Shown here piece by piece: positions 33,104 through 42,427 of a stretch of DNA of 64,000 nt. The notes below the pieces were generated by a model. It made no database searches and had not been told where the DNA came from. It saw nothing but the letters and a program-made list of their open reading frames with translations. The DNA lies in NCBI GenBank assembly GCA_045638645.1, contig JAZUBU010000007.1:1-64000 (forward strand). The letters are read 5' to 3'. Every line of letters begins with the position of its first letter. The stretch's first letter is position 1. The DNA comes from JAGCJX01 sp045638645 (GTDB lineage: Bacteria; Bacteroidota; Bacteroidia; Bacteroidales; UBA932). Made by a program: the position numbers and the translations under genes.

Positions 33104-34720
33104 TTACTGCAAATATTGCATGTATTTTTCCTTATTGGGGGAATCCAGCGTTTGAATCTTTTTTATGATTCTGGATTTTCTTGTATAGATGTTTGATGTA
33201 CTCATATTGGTAATTGAACTGATGATCTTGGAATCAAGTTTGATGATGAAGAAACATATTAGCAAGACGTCTTCTTTGCTCAATGAAATCTCTGTCTTTA
33301 ATTCTTCTATGAGATTGTCCAGATCATTGTTGATGATTTTTTCAAGTTGGAGGTCATCCTTGACAAAAGACAATATTTGCGTTACTTTTTGTACCAACAA
33401 GTCTTGATGAAGCCTTTGATTTTTGTTCTGCAGAAGATGCACCTTGTACAGATCATTTATGAATGCAAATTTATCTTGGTACAAGGCAATGAATTTTCTC
33501 TGAAGGCTATTGTGTGTGGCTTCCAGACAACCATTCGTGTATCGAATCGCACTTAATACATTTTCATAACGTTCTTGTTGCTTTCGTTTACTGCTGATAA
33601 TGATACGGTAGATCAATAGGCATGCAGCCACTATCAAAAGCAGTAGCAACAAGTAGAGCGTACGTTGTTTTGATGTCCTCTCTTTTTGGATATCTCTTTG
33701 ATATGCATAATACTCGGCAACGGACTGTAAGGTTGATTCGGACAAAACCTTTTTAAACATTGAGTTTTGCGCACGCGAGGTTTCATGCAAATAGGTAATG
33801 GCTTGTTGCAGATTATTTTCCTCCATTGCGATTCGATAGATCCAATAATCCAGCTGCTTGGGGTCAAACAGAGACAATAACTGTTTGGAAATGTCATGAT
33901 TTCCAACATGATAATGAGCATAAGCCAAACGTCCCGCATCATCTGCATCAATGCGGTATTTGTACTTGATAATTAGTGAGTCATATAAATCAATAGCTTT
34001 GTATGCATCTATATCAGGTTTATTCAAACAATAGACAGCATAGTTGACCATGTAATCTTCAGCGAGGTTCTTATCAGTAACTTCACTAGACAAAGCCCGA
34101 TACAGAGAGTCCGCCTTTTCCCACTCATTGTTTCCTTGGTAGTGTTTTGCCAGCTGAATCAATGCGATAGCATACTGAACAGTATCTTTCGCCAACATAA
34201 ATTCCTGTAACCCAAGATCCAAGTACTTTTTTTCTTCATTTATGCAGTAATGATTGTCATAGATGTTGTGTAAGGCCATGTAGATAACACCTTTCATCCT
34301 ATGATCTTGACTTTGATCCATAAAAGAGGTTGCGTGAAGATAGGATGCAACAGCCAGGTCATCCTGTTGGGCATTTTGATAAACAACACCCTGATAAAAA
34401 TATGCCTTCATCTTCTGGTCTGCTGTGCCGTGCTTGCTGTAATAGGCTACGGCAGGGGCAATGACCGAATCGGAAGTCAGGTCGATGTAGTTCTTATCCA
34501 GGGCCACGGATTTGAGCAGGGCGTAGTGGGCACGGTCCTCTCGCGTAGTCAGCTCCTGCCGGTCCATCGAGTCCAGAACAGCCAGGGCTCGCTCCGGGTC
34601 CGAATTCAGGTATGATTCCACGGCCAACAGCTCCTGCCGGGCTCCATCGGATTGGCATGAAAGTACTAGAAGCAACAGGAGCGGAAAGGACGCAATCAGG
34701 AGGAGACGGTTAATATTCAT
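33104..34720 (-). CDS. Membrane-bound TPR protein with C-terminal HTH (locus B regulator)
   Basis: 538 aa. It has a clear lipobox (LLLVLSC), ~300 residues of TPR helices, one membrane span (~350-370, YLLLLLLIVAACLLIYRIII), a coiled coil, and a C-terminal HTH (VLLICFFIIKLDSKIISSI, MSTSNIYTRKSRIIKKI). The first 130 residues and the HTH are closest to the locus A protein, including the run DKNYIDLTSDS. The sensor middle is more diverged. With a lipid-anchored N-terminus, the TPR part would face the periplasm and the HTH the cytoplasm. It heads a minus-strand run of DUF3244 protein, lipoproteins and barrel. Confidence 0.8.
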   Translation of the reverse strand: MNINRLLLIASFPLLLLLVLSCQSDGARQELLAVESYLNSDPERALAVLDSMDRQELTTREDRAHYALLKSVALDKNYIDLTSDSVIAPAVAYYSKHGTADQKMKAYFYQGVVYQNAQQDDLAVASYLHATSFMDQSQDHRMKGVIYMALHNIYDNHYCINEEKKYLDLGLQEFMLAKDTVQYAIALIQLAKHYQGNNEWEKADSLYRALSSEVTDKNLAEDYMVNYAVYCLNKPDIDAYKAIDLYDSLIIKYKYRIDADDAGRLAYAHYHVGNHDISKQLLSLFDPKQLDYWIYRIAMEENNLQQAITYLHETSRAQNSMFKKVLSESTLQSVAEYYAYQRDIQKERTSKQRTLYLLLLLLIVAACLLIYRIIISSKRKQQERYENVLSAIRYTNGCLEATHNSLQRKFIALYQDKFAFINDLYKVHLLQNKNQRLHQDLLVQKVTQILSFVKDDLQLEKIINNDLDNLIEELKTEISLSKEDVLLICFFIIKLDSKIISSITNMSTSNIYTRKSRIIKKIQTLDSPNKEKYMQYLQ

Positions 34721-34752
34721 AACAACGAAATTAGGAAAAAACAGGATTACGA

Positions 34753-35508
34753 TTAAAACAGGTAGAAATCACCCGTCAATGCACGGTAGTCGGCTGAGAA
34801 ATCTCCGTTCTGATCGTGTATGGTCAATTCATTCGTCTGCAACGGAAGCGGTTGCTGGGATTTCACAAATTCCAGCAGAAATCTCCTTGCCGGTTTCCGA
34901 CGGACGGTATAGACGGCCGTCTTACGTACAATTTCCATCCGCCATCTTACCTGATACAGCGTCCGCTCGGCCAACTCCAACATTTGCAGACCCTCTTGTT
35001 GGGGAAGAATCAATGCCAGACGTCCACCGGGTTTGAGCAGGACCAACGCTCCGGTCAGCAAATCCAAGAAAGGAAGGGTATCGGAATGCCGGGCCAACCG
35101 GCGCTCCTCCTGGTCCGGTTTCCAGGCCTGATCAAAATAGGGCGGATTGGAGAAAATCAGATCGAATTGATCCTTGCGCGACGGATTGGCAGACCATTCC
35201 TGCCAAGAAACATGTTCTGCCTGCAAATGGGATGCCCAAGGAGATGCCAGAAAATTCTCTTCCGCTTCCAAGGCGGCTGCAGGCTCAACATCCAACGCTT
35301 CGATTTGAAAAGGAAGATCCTCCGCCAGGGTGTGCCTGCGCTGCGCTGCCAACAAAGCAATGACACCGGTTCCCGTCCCAACATCCACCATCCGATGGGT
35401 CCCGTCAACCGTCATCCAGACACCCAACAAAACAGCATCCGTTCCGACCTTCATGGCCGAGGATGCATGCTTCACAGAAAACTGCTTGAATCTAAATAAA
35501 TTGTCCAT
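34753..35508 (-). CDS. trmN6: tRNA1(Val) adenine(37)-N6-methyltransferase
   Basis: 251 aa from the ATG at 35508 (MDNLFRFKQFSVKH). SAM-binding motif VDVGTGTGVIALLAAQ and catalytic NPPYF (FSNPPYFDQAW) identify the YfiC/TrmM family that methylates A37 of tRNA1(Val). The frame extends upstream but that part overlaps the ATPase gene. Start overlaps lolD by 17 bp; last gene of the transketolase-led run. Confidence 0.9.
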   Translation of the reverse strand: MDNLFRFKQFSVKHASSAMKVGTDAVLLGVWMTVDGTHRMVDVGTGTGVIALLAAQRRHTLAEDLPFQIEALDVEPAAALEAEENFLASPWASHLQAEHVSWQEWSANPSRKDQFDLIFSNPPYFDQAWKPDQEERRLARHSDTLPFLDLLTGALVLLKPGGRLALILPQQEGLQMLELAERTLYQVRWRMEIVRKTAVYTVRRKPARRFLLEFVKSQQPLPLQTNELTIHDQNGDFSADYRALTGDFYLF

Positions 35509-36148
35509 CCTGCATTTCCAACATCCGGTCTGACATCTGCGCCAGTTCCCGGTCGTGGGTGACCAGGATGATGGTCTGGCGATAACGGTCCCGCAAATCA
35601 AAAAACAACTGATGGATTTCAGCTTTGGTCCGGGTATCCAGATTGCCGGAGGGTTCGTCAGCAAACAACACGCTCGGACGGTTGATCAGGGCCCTGGCAA
35701 TAGCAACCCGCTGCTGCTCACCACCAGACAATTCCGAAGGTTTGTGGTGAATGCGGTCAGCCAAACCCACCTCCCGGAGCAGTTCCTGCGCCCGTTCCTT
35801 CAAGGTTTGATTCGGGGTCTTGGCGATCATGCCAGGAATCATCACATTCTCCAAGGCCGTAAACTCGGGCAATAAGTGGTGAAACTGGAAAACAAAACCG
35901 ATGTGACGGTTTCTAAAATCAGACAGTTCATTGGATGACAAGGAGAAAATATCTTTTCCATCAATCCGTACTTTTCCGGAGTCCGGCTCAGACAACGAAC
36001 CCAGAATCTGCAAGAGGGTAGATTTCCCGGCACCACTCGCCCCAACGATGGCGACAACCTCTGCTTCCTGAGCAGAAAAATCCACACCTTTGAGAACCGT
36101 CAGGTTCCCAAAACTTTTGACAAGGCCTGTCGCTTCAATCTTGTTCAT
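35492..36148 (-). CDS. ABC transporter ATPase, LolD-like
   Basis: 218 aa. Walker A GASGAGKSTLLQ, Q-loop GFVFQFHHLLPE, signature LSGGEQQRVAIARAL, Walker B VLFADEPSGNLD, H-loop VTHD. It is of the MacB/LolD subfamily (lipoprotein release or efflux). No permease is adjacent; a MacB-like permease lies far away at 51609. Two bases separate it from the Spy-like gene upstream. Confidence 0.92.
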   Translation of the reverse strand: MNKIEATGLVKSFGNLTVLKGVDFSAQEAEVVAIVGASGAGKSTLLQILGSLSEPDSGKVRIDGKDIFSLSSNELSDFRNRHIGFVFQFHHLLPEFTALENVMIPGMIAKTPNQTLKERAQELLREVGLADRIHHKPSELSGGEQQRVAIARALINRPSVLFADEPSGNLDTRTKAEIHQLFFDLRDRYRQTIILVTHDRELAQMSDRMLEMQDGQFI

Positions 36149-36149
36149 A

Positions 36150-36620
36150 TCAACGGGGACTCCTGCGTTGTTCTTTGTCTTTCCACATCCGGATCATCTC
36201 GTCCCGGAAATGCTCTTCCGCTACGTACATCTTGGCCAGTTTCTCTACCGGCAAGACTTCCAGAAAACGTTGACGATAGACTTTATGGACCTGTGCTTCC
36301 TGCTCAAAATGTCCCAAATAAGCATCCAGACGACGGTTCATTTCTTCTGCCGTGTAATCGCCCAACTCTTCCAGAGCCTCAATGGCCCGAAAGGCTTTGC
36401 GCGTATTGCGATGAATCTCCTGCAACTCATCCCACATAGTATTGTACAGGGGCCAGAAAACCTGAGCCTCTTCGACCGAAAGACCCATTTCCTCGGTAAA
36501 AAAGGCAATTTTGGCAGCCTTTACCTGTTCCTTGCGCTCCTCGCGGTGCTTATGATCTTGTGCTTGTACCGTTATGGCGGTCAACAAAACCGTCAGCAGT
36601 ACGATTAATTTTTTATTCAT
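36150..36620 (-). CDS. Spy/CpxP-like periplasmic protein
   Basis: 156 aa. Signal peptide (…LLTAITVQAQ) followed by a highly charged all-helical protein with no cysteines. The layout and helix pattern (FFTEEMGLSVEEAQVFWPLY, HRNTRKAFRAIEAL) resemble Spy/CpxP/LTXXQ-type periplasmic chaperone-sensors, though the exact LTXXQ motif is absent. Located after the ECF sigma factor and the membrane protein, it could be a target or modulator of that regulon. Confidence 0.65.
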   Translation of the reverse strand: MNKKLIVLLTVLLTAITVQAQDHKHREERKEQVKAAKIAFFTEEMGLSVEEAQVFWPLYNTMWDELQEIHRNTRKAFRAIEALEELGDYTAEEMNRRLDAYLGHFEQEAQVHKVYRQRFLEVLPVEKLAKMYVAEEHFRDEMIRMWKDKEQRRSPR

Positions 36621-37095
36621 AGAGGTAGTCCATTATTTCCATTTGATTCAATTGCGAAATCATTTCATTGGCCTCATCGAAGTCCACACATTTCAGGAGC
36701 AACTCCTCACCATCAAAGAGGTCCCCTTCCCGCTCCAGCAACTCACTAAAATACGGATCCCCTGCCGTGGAGCGGATATATCCCTCCTCAACCAGTGCAG
36801 AAAGATCCCATGAACCCGAGCCTGCAACCGAGTCCTGCTGGTCCATGGTTCCGGTCAACCACATCACTCCGTAGCCAAATCCCATGATGATGCAGAAGGA
36901 AAGTGCCAGAAAAACATGCGACTTGGTGCGTTCCCACAAAGACATAGGTCCGTCCGCCGGAGCCTCTTCCGAATGGATACGATCCTGCACAGCTGCCTCC
37001 AACGAAGCCCAATAGCCGTCCGGAACGCTTCCATAAGGTTGCTTGAGTTCAGGATTTTCCAATCCCCAGTTGATGTGATGGTTTTGTTTTTCCAT
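36613..37095 (-). CDS. Single-span membrane protein, probable anti-sigma factor
   Basis: 160 aa from the ATG at 37095. A ~70-residue polar N-terminal part precedes one membrane span (VFLALSFCIIMGFGYGVMWL), then an acidic C-terminal segment. Size, topology and position directly after an ECF sigma gene point to an anti-sigma factor, but no zinc anti-sigma motif (HxxxCxxC) is present. It overlaps the Spy-like gene by 8 bp. Confidence 0.6.
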   Translation of the reverse strand: MEKQNHHINWGLENPELKQPYGSVPDGYWASLEAAVQDRIHSEEAPADGPMSLWERTKSHVFLALSFCIIMGFGYGVMWLTGTMDQQDSVAGSGSWDLSALVEEGYIRSTAGDPYFSELLEREGDLFDGEELLLKCVDFDEANEMISQLNQMEIMDYLYE

Positions 37096-37124
37096 ATCTA
37101 TTTGACGCAAAAAATCACAGAAGG

Positions 37125-37661
37125 TTAATCCATGCTCTTGAGTATTTGCTCAATTTTCTTGTAGGCATGATGATAAGATGCCTTCAAGGCTCCTTCGCTG
37201 GTACCCGTAATGACGGAGATTTCTTCGTACTTCATTTCTTCAAAATACCGCAGGACAAAGACCGTCCGCTGCTTGGGCGGCAGCGTAAGAATCGCCTTCT
37301 GCAACTTTCTTTTAAGACGTTCTCCATCCAGGTCCTCGGAGGCCTCAAGATGCGAAGCCGCTTCCGGAGCTGCAAACCTCAACAAGGAACGCAGACGCTC
37401 CTTCCTCAAATAGGAAAGGGTTTCGTGGGTAGCAATGGTGTACAACCAGGTCACCAGTTTGGACTCTCCCCGGAAACCATCCAAATTTTTCCACACTTTC
37501 ACCCAGATATTCTGGAGCAGATCGTTGGCCACATCGTGGTCGCCAACCATCTTGCGGATGTGCCAATACAGCTGTTGTGTATATTGACGCAGGAGGAGGT
37601 TGAAGGCGTAGTTCCTTCGATCCTCCTCCTGCCATAAATCCAGAAATTCCCGGTCGGTCAT
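37125..37661 (-). CDS. ECF RNA polymerase sigma factor
   Basis: 178 aa. Region 2 (QLYWHIRKMVGDHDVANDLL, QNIWVKVWKNLDGFRGESKL) and region 4 (LPPKQRTVFVLRYFEEMKYE, ISVITGTSEGALKASYHHAY) are clear. It starts 3 bp after the transketolase subunit stop, so it may be cotranscribed with central metabolism genes. A membrane protein and a Spy-like protein follow. Confidence 0.93.
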   Translation of the reverse strand: MTDREFLDLWQEEDRRNYAFNLLLRQYTQQLYWHIRKMVGDHDVANDLLQNIWVKVWKNLDGFRGESKLVTWLYTIATHETLSYLRKERLRSLLRFAAPEAASHLEASEDLDGERLKRKLQKAILTLPPKQRTVFVLRYFEEMKYEEISVITGTSEGALKASYHHAYKKIEQILKSMD

Positions 37662-37664
37662 GAA

Positions 37665-38618
37665 TTAGCGTTTACGGGAAATTGCTTTCTTCGCTGCTGC
37701 TACAATGTGAGCCGCATCCAAACCGTATGCAGTCATCAATTCAGCGGGAGTACCACTTTGTCCGAAGCGGTTGTCCACAGAAACGAACTCAACAGGAGCC
37801 GGTTCGTTGCGAGCCAACAAGCCGGATACCAATTCGCCCAAACCGCCGGCAACCAAGTGTTCTTCTGCACAAACAGCGGCACCGGTCTTCTTTACAGAGG
37901 CCAGGATAGCTTCTTCGTCCAAGGGTTTGATGGTATGGATGTTGATCAACTCAGCGTTGATGCCTTCCTCTTTCAGTTGGTCCACTGCTTGCAACGCTTC
38001 CCACACCAAGTGGCCGGTTGCAAAAATGGTCACGTCGTTACCCGGTTCTACGACCCAAGCCTTGCCGATTTCGAAGGTTTGGTCAGCCGGAGTAAAGTTC
38101 GGAACAGAAGGACGACCGAAACGCAAGTATACAGGGCCGTTGTATTCTGCAGCAGCAATCGTAGCGGCTTTGGTTTGATTGTAGTCACAAGGGTTAATGA
38201 CTACCATGTCGGGCATCATACGCATCAGACCCAAGTCTTCCATGGTTTGGTGGGTCGCACCGTCTTCTCCCAAGGTGATCCCTGCGTGCGAAGCTGCGAT
38301 TTTTACGTTGGTATTACCGTATGACACCGCTTGACGGATTTGGTCCAACACGCGAGCAGTCACAAAGTTTGCAAACGATCCCACGAAAGGAACTTTGCCG
38401 CTCAAAGCCAAACCGGCTGCGACACCAATCATGTTGGCTTCTGCAATACCGCATTGGAAGAAGCGATCGGGATGCTCTTTTACAAAGGCGTCCATCTTCA
38501 CAGAACCGATCAAGTCAGCACACAAGGCAACGATTTCAGGATTGCGGTTACCTGCTTCTGCCAAACCCGCACCAAAACCTGAGCGAGTGTCTTTGTTTCC
38601 AGTATTAGTATATCTCAT
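37665..38618 (-). CDS. Transketolase C-terminal subunit
   Basis: 317 aa. It carries the pyrimidine-binding and C-terminal domains (SGFGAGLAEAGNRNPEIVAL, GITLGEDGATHQTMEDLGLM, LRFGRPSVPNFTP). It must work with the N-terminal subunit encoded 12 bp upstream. Split transketolases occur in many anaerobes and archaea. Pathway: non-oxidative pentose phosphate. Confidence 0.95.
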   Translation of the reverse strand: MRYTNTGNKDTRSGFGAGLAEAGNRNPEIVALCADLIGSVKMDAFVKEHPDRFFQCGIAEANMIGVAAGLALSGKVPFVGSFANFVTARVLDQIRQAVSYGNTNVKIAASHAGITLGEDGATHQTMEDLGLMRMMPDMVVINPCDYNQTKAATIAAAEYNGPVYLRFGRPSVPNFTPADQTFEIGKAWVVEPGNDVTIFATGHLVWEALQAVDQLKEEGINAELINIHTIKPLDEEAILASVKKTGAAVCAEEHLVAGGLGELVSGLLARNEPAPVEFVSVDNRFGQSGTPAELMTAYGLDAAHIVAAAKKAISRKR

Positions 38619-38630
38619 AGGAATCTGCTA

Positions 38631-39479
38631 TTAAAAATCACCCAATGTTGTCTCTTTCAATTGTTTCATTGCTTCTTCGCATTGTTCTTTGGAAGGAGCT
38701 TTTCCGTGCCATTGGCAGGTTCCGGCCATGAAATCCACCCCGTGTCCCATATCCGTACGGAAGAGGATGATGATCGGTTTTCCAGCACCTTGACGACGTT
38801 TTGCTTCGGCAAATGCCTCCAGAATCGCCTCCATGTCGTGACCGTCAGCCACAATCACGGACCAGCCGAATTTTTCCCATTTGCCCGGAAGATCGCCCAA
38901 GCTGATAACATCGTCCACACGACCGTCAATTTGTTGACCGTTCCAGTCGGTCATCGCTACGAGGTTGTCCACTTTGTGTTGGGCTGCAAACATCGCTGCT
39001 TCCCAGATTTGACCTTCTTCGCATTCGCCGTCACCGGTCAGGCAATAAACGGTGTGCGGGTCTTGTTCAAGACGTTTTGCCAAAGCAGCACCGATGGCAA
39101 CGGACAAACCTTGTCCCAAAGAACCTGCGGGTTCGTGTACACCGGGCAAACCTTTGCGTACGGACGGGTGTCCTTGCAAACGGGTACCGAACTTACGGAA
39201 CGTATTCAATTCAGCGACCGGGAAATAACCCGTGCGGGCCAATACGCTGTAGTAAACGGGTGAAATGTGACCCGCTGACAAAAAGAACATATCTTGTCCC
39301 TTGCCCTCGCGAGTCCAGGTTTCCGGATTATGCTCCATTACGTTAAAATAAAGCGCTGTCAGAATGTCTGCGCTACTCATGGATCCACCGGGGTGGCCGG
39401 AGGCAGCATTCGTCACCATTCGAATGATATCGCGACGTACCTGGGTCGCTACTTCAATCAGTTCTCTTGTGTCTTTCAT
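38631..39479 (-). CDS. Transketolase N-terminal subunit
   Basis: 282 aa with the thiamine-diphosphate-binding domain: SGHPGGSMSSADILTALYF, LSAGHISPVYYSVLA, GSLGQGLSVAIGAAL and LTGDGECEEGQIWEAA (GDG motif). It is first in a run of seven minus-strand genes and is divergent from lepA. Codon bias suggests high expression. Confidence 0.95.
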   Translation of the reverse strand: MKDTRELIEVATQVRRDIIRMVTNAASGHPGGSMSSADILTALYFNVMEHNPETWTREGKGQDMFFLSAGHISPVYYSVLARTGYFPVAELNTFRKFGTRLQGHPSVRKGLPGVHEPAGSLGQGLSVAIGAALAKRLEQDPHTVYCLTGDGECEEGQIWEAAMFAAQHKVDNLVAMTDWNGQQIDGRVDDVISLGDLPGKWEKFGWSVIVADGHDMEAILEAFAEAKRRQGAGKPIIILFRTDMGHGVDFMAGTCQWHGKAPSKEQCEEAMKQLKETTLGDF

Positions 39480-39516
39480 AAAGAAGGTTTTATTATCTCG
39501 CGAAGATACAGAGTAA

Positions 39517-39548
39517 TTTGAGAAAAATCAAATTGTGCCGTATATTTG
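39517..39548 (+). promoter_or_regulatory. Bacteroidetes promoter of lepA
   Basis: TTTG (39517-39520), 20 bp spacer, TATATTTG (39541-39548): a full match to TTTG-N19-21-TAnnTTTG. Coding must start after it, which favours the ATG at 39562 or 39568 over the GTG at 39535. Confidence 0.75.
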
Positions 39549-39561
39549 CGCTGATTATTAT

Positions 39562-41355
39562 ATGCCCATGAAAAACATACGGAACTTCTGCATCATTGCC
39601 CACATTGACCACGGTAAAAGCACCTTGGCAGACCGCCTTCTGGAAAAGACCAAAACCCTGAACGACAGGGAAATGGAAAACCAGGTACTGGACTCTATGG
39701 ATCTGGAAAAGGAAAAAGGCATCACCATCAAGAGCCATGCAATCCGTATGGAATACCAACATCAGGGACAGACCTATACCCTGAACCTGATCGACACCCC
39801 CGGTCACGTGGACTTCTCCTACGAAGTGTCCCGCGCCATCGCTTCCTGCGAAGGAGCCCTGCTGATCGTGGATGCCACCCAAGGGATCCAGGCACAAACC
39901 ATCTCCAACCTGTACCTGGCCATTGCTCACGATCTGGAAATCATCCCGGTGCTGAACAAGATCGACATGGATGCTGCGATGATCGACGTGGTCAGTGACC
40001 AGATCATCGACCTGATCGGCTGCAAACAGGAAGACATCCTCCTGGCCAGCGGAAAAACCGGAGAGGGCGTGGAACAAATTCTGGAGGCCATTGTCGAACG
40101 AGTTCCTGCCCCGGTGGGCGATCCCGAGGCCCCGCTTCAGGCATTGATCTTTGACTCGGTATTCAACTCGTTCCGAGGCATCATCGCTTATTTCAAGGTT
40201 GTCAACGGCACCATCCGAAAAGGAGACAAAGTAAAATTCTTCAACACCGGCAAAGAATACGAGGCAGACGAAGTCGGCTTCCTGCGGTTGAAGATGTGTC
40301 CCTCCGACGCCGTCACAACCGGCGACGTAGGTTACATCATCTCGGGCATCAAAACAGCCAGCGAAGTGAAGGTGGGGGACACCATCACCCACGTAGCCAA
40401 TCCTTGTTCAGAATCCATCGCAGGGTTTGAAGAAGTGAAACCGATGCTGTTTGCTGGGGTATATCCGGTCGAAACCGACCAGTATGAGGACCTGCGTGCC
40501 TCGTTGGAAAAACTCCAGCTGAACGATGCTTCGCTGGTGTTTGACCCCGAATCCTCCCTGGCCCTCGGCTTCGGCTTCCGTTGCGGCTTCCTGGGATTGT
40601 TGCACCTGGAAATCATGCAGGAACGTCTGTACCGCGAATTTGACATGGATGTCATCACCACGGTCCCCAACGTTTCCTACAAAGTTTACACGACACAAGG
40701 CGAGGTGGTGGACGTACACAACCCTTCGGGATTGCCGGCACCGACCCTGATTGACTACATCGAAGAACCCTACATCCGGGCACAAATCATCTCCAAGAGC
40801 GAATATTTTGGTGCCATCATGAAGTTGTGTCTGGACAAACGCGGTGTCCTCATCAACCAGCACTTCCTGACAGCCGACCGCGTTGAACTCACCTACGACA
40901 TGCCGTTGGCAGAGATTGTATTCGATTTCTATGACAAACTCAAGTCCATCTCCCGCGGCTACGCCTCGTTCGACTACCATTTGATTGGCTACCAGAAGGC
41001 AGACCTGGTCAAATTGGATATCCTGTTGAACTCCGAACCGGTCGATGCGCTGTCTTCCCTCATTCACCGGGACCGTGCCTATGACTTTGGCCGGAAGATG
41101 TGTGAAAAATTGAAAGAGCTCATCCCTCGCCAGCAATTCGAAATTGCCATCCAAGCGGCCATCGGGGCAAAGATCATTGCTCGGGAAACGGTAAAAGCCG
41201 TTCGGAAAGACGTGACGGCCAAATGTTATGGCGGTGACATCTCACGGAAACGGAAATTGTTGGAAAAACAAAAGAAAGGTAAAAAACGGATGCGCCAAGT
41301 CGGCAACGTGGAGGTGCCCCAATCAGCGTTCATGGCCGTTCTCAAATTGGACTAA
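39562..41355 (+). CDS. lepA: Elongation factor 4 (LepA)
   Basis: 597 aa (595 if ATG 39568 is used). GTPase motifs AHIDHGKSTLADRLLE, DTPGHVDFSYEV and NKID, an EF-G-like middle, and the LepA-specific C-terminal domain ending KRMRQVGNVEVPQSAFMAVL. It back-translocates stalled ribosomes. Upstream is a strong promoter. Confidence 0.97.
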   Translation: MPMKNIRNFCIIAHIDHGKSTLADRLLEKTKTLNDREMENQVLDSMDLEKEKGITIKSHAIRMEYQHQGQTYTLNLIDTPGHVDFSYEVSRAIASCEGALLIVDATQGIQAQTISNLYLAIAHDLEIIPVLNKIDMDAAMIDVVSDQIIDLIGCKQEDILLASGKTGEGVEQILEAIVERVPAPVGDPEAPLQALIFDSVFNSFRGIIAYFKVVNGTIRKGDKVKFFNTGKEYEADEVGFLRLKMCPSDAVTTGDVGYIISGIKTASEVKVGDTITHVANPCSESIAGFEEVKPMLFAGVYPVETDQYEDLRASLEKLQLNDASLVFDPESSLALGFGFRCGFLGLLHLEIMQERLYREFDMDVITTVPNVSYKVYTTQGEVVDVHNPSGLPAPTLIDYIEEPYIRAQIISKSEYFGAIMKLCLDKRGVLINQHFLTADRVELTYDMPLAEIVFDFYDKLKSISRGYASFDYHLIGYQKADLVKLDILLNSEPVDALSSLIHRDRAYDFGRKMCEKLKELIPRQQFEIAIQAAIGAKIIARETVKAVRKDVTAKCYGGDISRKRKLLEKQKKGKKRMRQVGNVEVPQSAFMAVLKLD

Positions 41356-41359
41356 GCAT

Positions 41360-42427
41360 TCATCCCTGACGGTATTTCAGCCACTTCAGACAGGCCAGCA
41401 CCTTCAAACGAAACGGATAATCCTTTGGCAACTGCCGAAGGATTTTTCTTTTTCCACGGAAGGAGGAGGTCTCGTGCAACTGCAACAGAACATCCACCAG
41501 TGGCCGACGATCCGGACGGATCCGGGTGCCAAAACAAGACAAGGCCCACCGTAACAAGATCAGACGTTTTTTCTGGTACAGGGGGAAAGCTTCGTACGCC
41601 GTCGGTGTCCGCTTCAACCATCGCTCCAGACGCACGGTCCAAGCACCACCCCGGTAATAATCCGGCGCTGCTGTGACATTCTTGCGATGAATGCGGTAAT
41701 GCATCAGCGCCTCATCCAGGTCCAGTTTCTCTCCGACCAACGCGGCAGCCAAGCCGATCGTCCAGTCAAAATAAACAAGGGGCTTGCCCGTCTGCGGATC
41801 CAGAAGCTGCTTGGCCGAGGGTTGCGGCCACGACAAGGTCATGTCGGCCAATGCACGATTGATCAGCAAAGTACATCCCTGTGAAGCATGTCCCAGCAAT
41901 GTCCATGTCCAGGACGATCCGGAGTCTGTCCACGGCTGCAGGGGAGCAAACGGATGTCCCTGCTCATCTACCGGAAGTGCTCGGGAAGTCACGGCCAGCG
42001 GAGTCGTCATCGGATCCCTGCCTTCGGCCCCCAACCGCTGCATCAGGGCCTGCATCCCCTCCAGGCTCCGCTCAACCTTGTTGGGAAACCACTCATCATC
42101 CTGATCACAGAGCAGGAGGTAGGTTCCTGAACACAAAGAGATGGCCTTCAGAAAATTACGATCCACTCCCAAGGAGGCTGGATTGCGGTGAATTTTTACC
42201 TCAGGGTGTTGGGCCGCATAGGCTTCCAACAACGCCCAAGTACCATCGGACGAGGCGTCGTCACACACCACGATCTCATCCGGCTGCCTCGTCTGGGCCA
42301 ACAGCGAATCCAGCTGACGGGCCAGGAATCGCTCTCCATTGTAGGTGGTCATAGCCACCGAAACCCGGATAAGATCAGGATTTATGTTTCCGCAAGAAGT
42401 CATGCTCCAATCGAATAATGAGTTCAT
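41360..42427 (-). CDS. Glycosyltransferase family 2
   Basis: 355 aa from the ATG at 42427; ATG 42403 is also possible. GT-A fold: VSVAMTTYNGERFLARQLDS, DEIVVCDDASSDGTW, and LLCDQDDEWFPNK (the DxD-like DQDD). Similar enzymes add rhamnose or other sugars to surface polysaccharide. It overlaps the end of the flippase gene by 53 bp and is probably translated from the same mRNA. Confidence 0.88.
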   Translation of the reverse strand: MNSLFDWSMTSCGNINPDLIRVSVAMTTYNGERFLARQLDSLLAQTRQPDEIVVCDDASSDGTWALLEAYAAQHPEVKIHRNPASLGVDRNFLKAISLCSGTYLLLCDQDDEWFPNKVERSLEGMQALMQRLGAEGRDPMTTPLAVTSRALPVDEQGHPFAPLQPWTDSGSSWTWTLLGHASQGCTLLINRALADMTLSWPQPSAKQLLDPQTGKPLVYFDWTIGLAAALVGEKLDLDEALMHYRIHRKNVTAAPDYYRGGAWTVRLERWLKRTPTAYEAFPLYQKKRLILLRWALSCFGTRIRPDRRPLVDVLLQLHETSSFRGKRKILRQLPKDYPFRLKVLACLKWLKYRQG

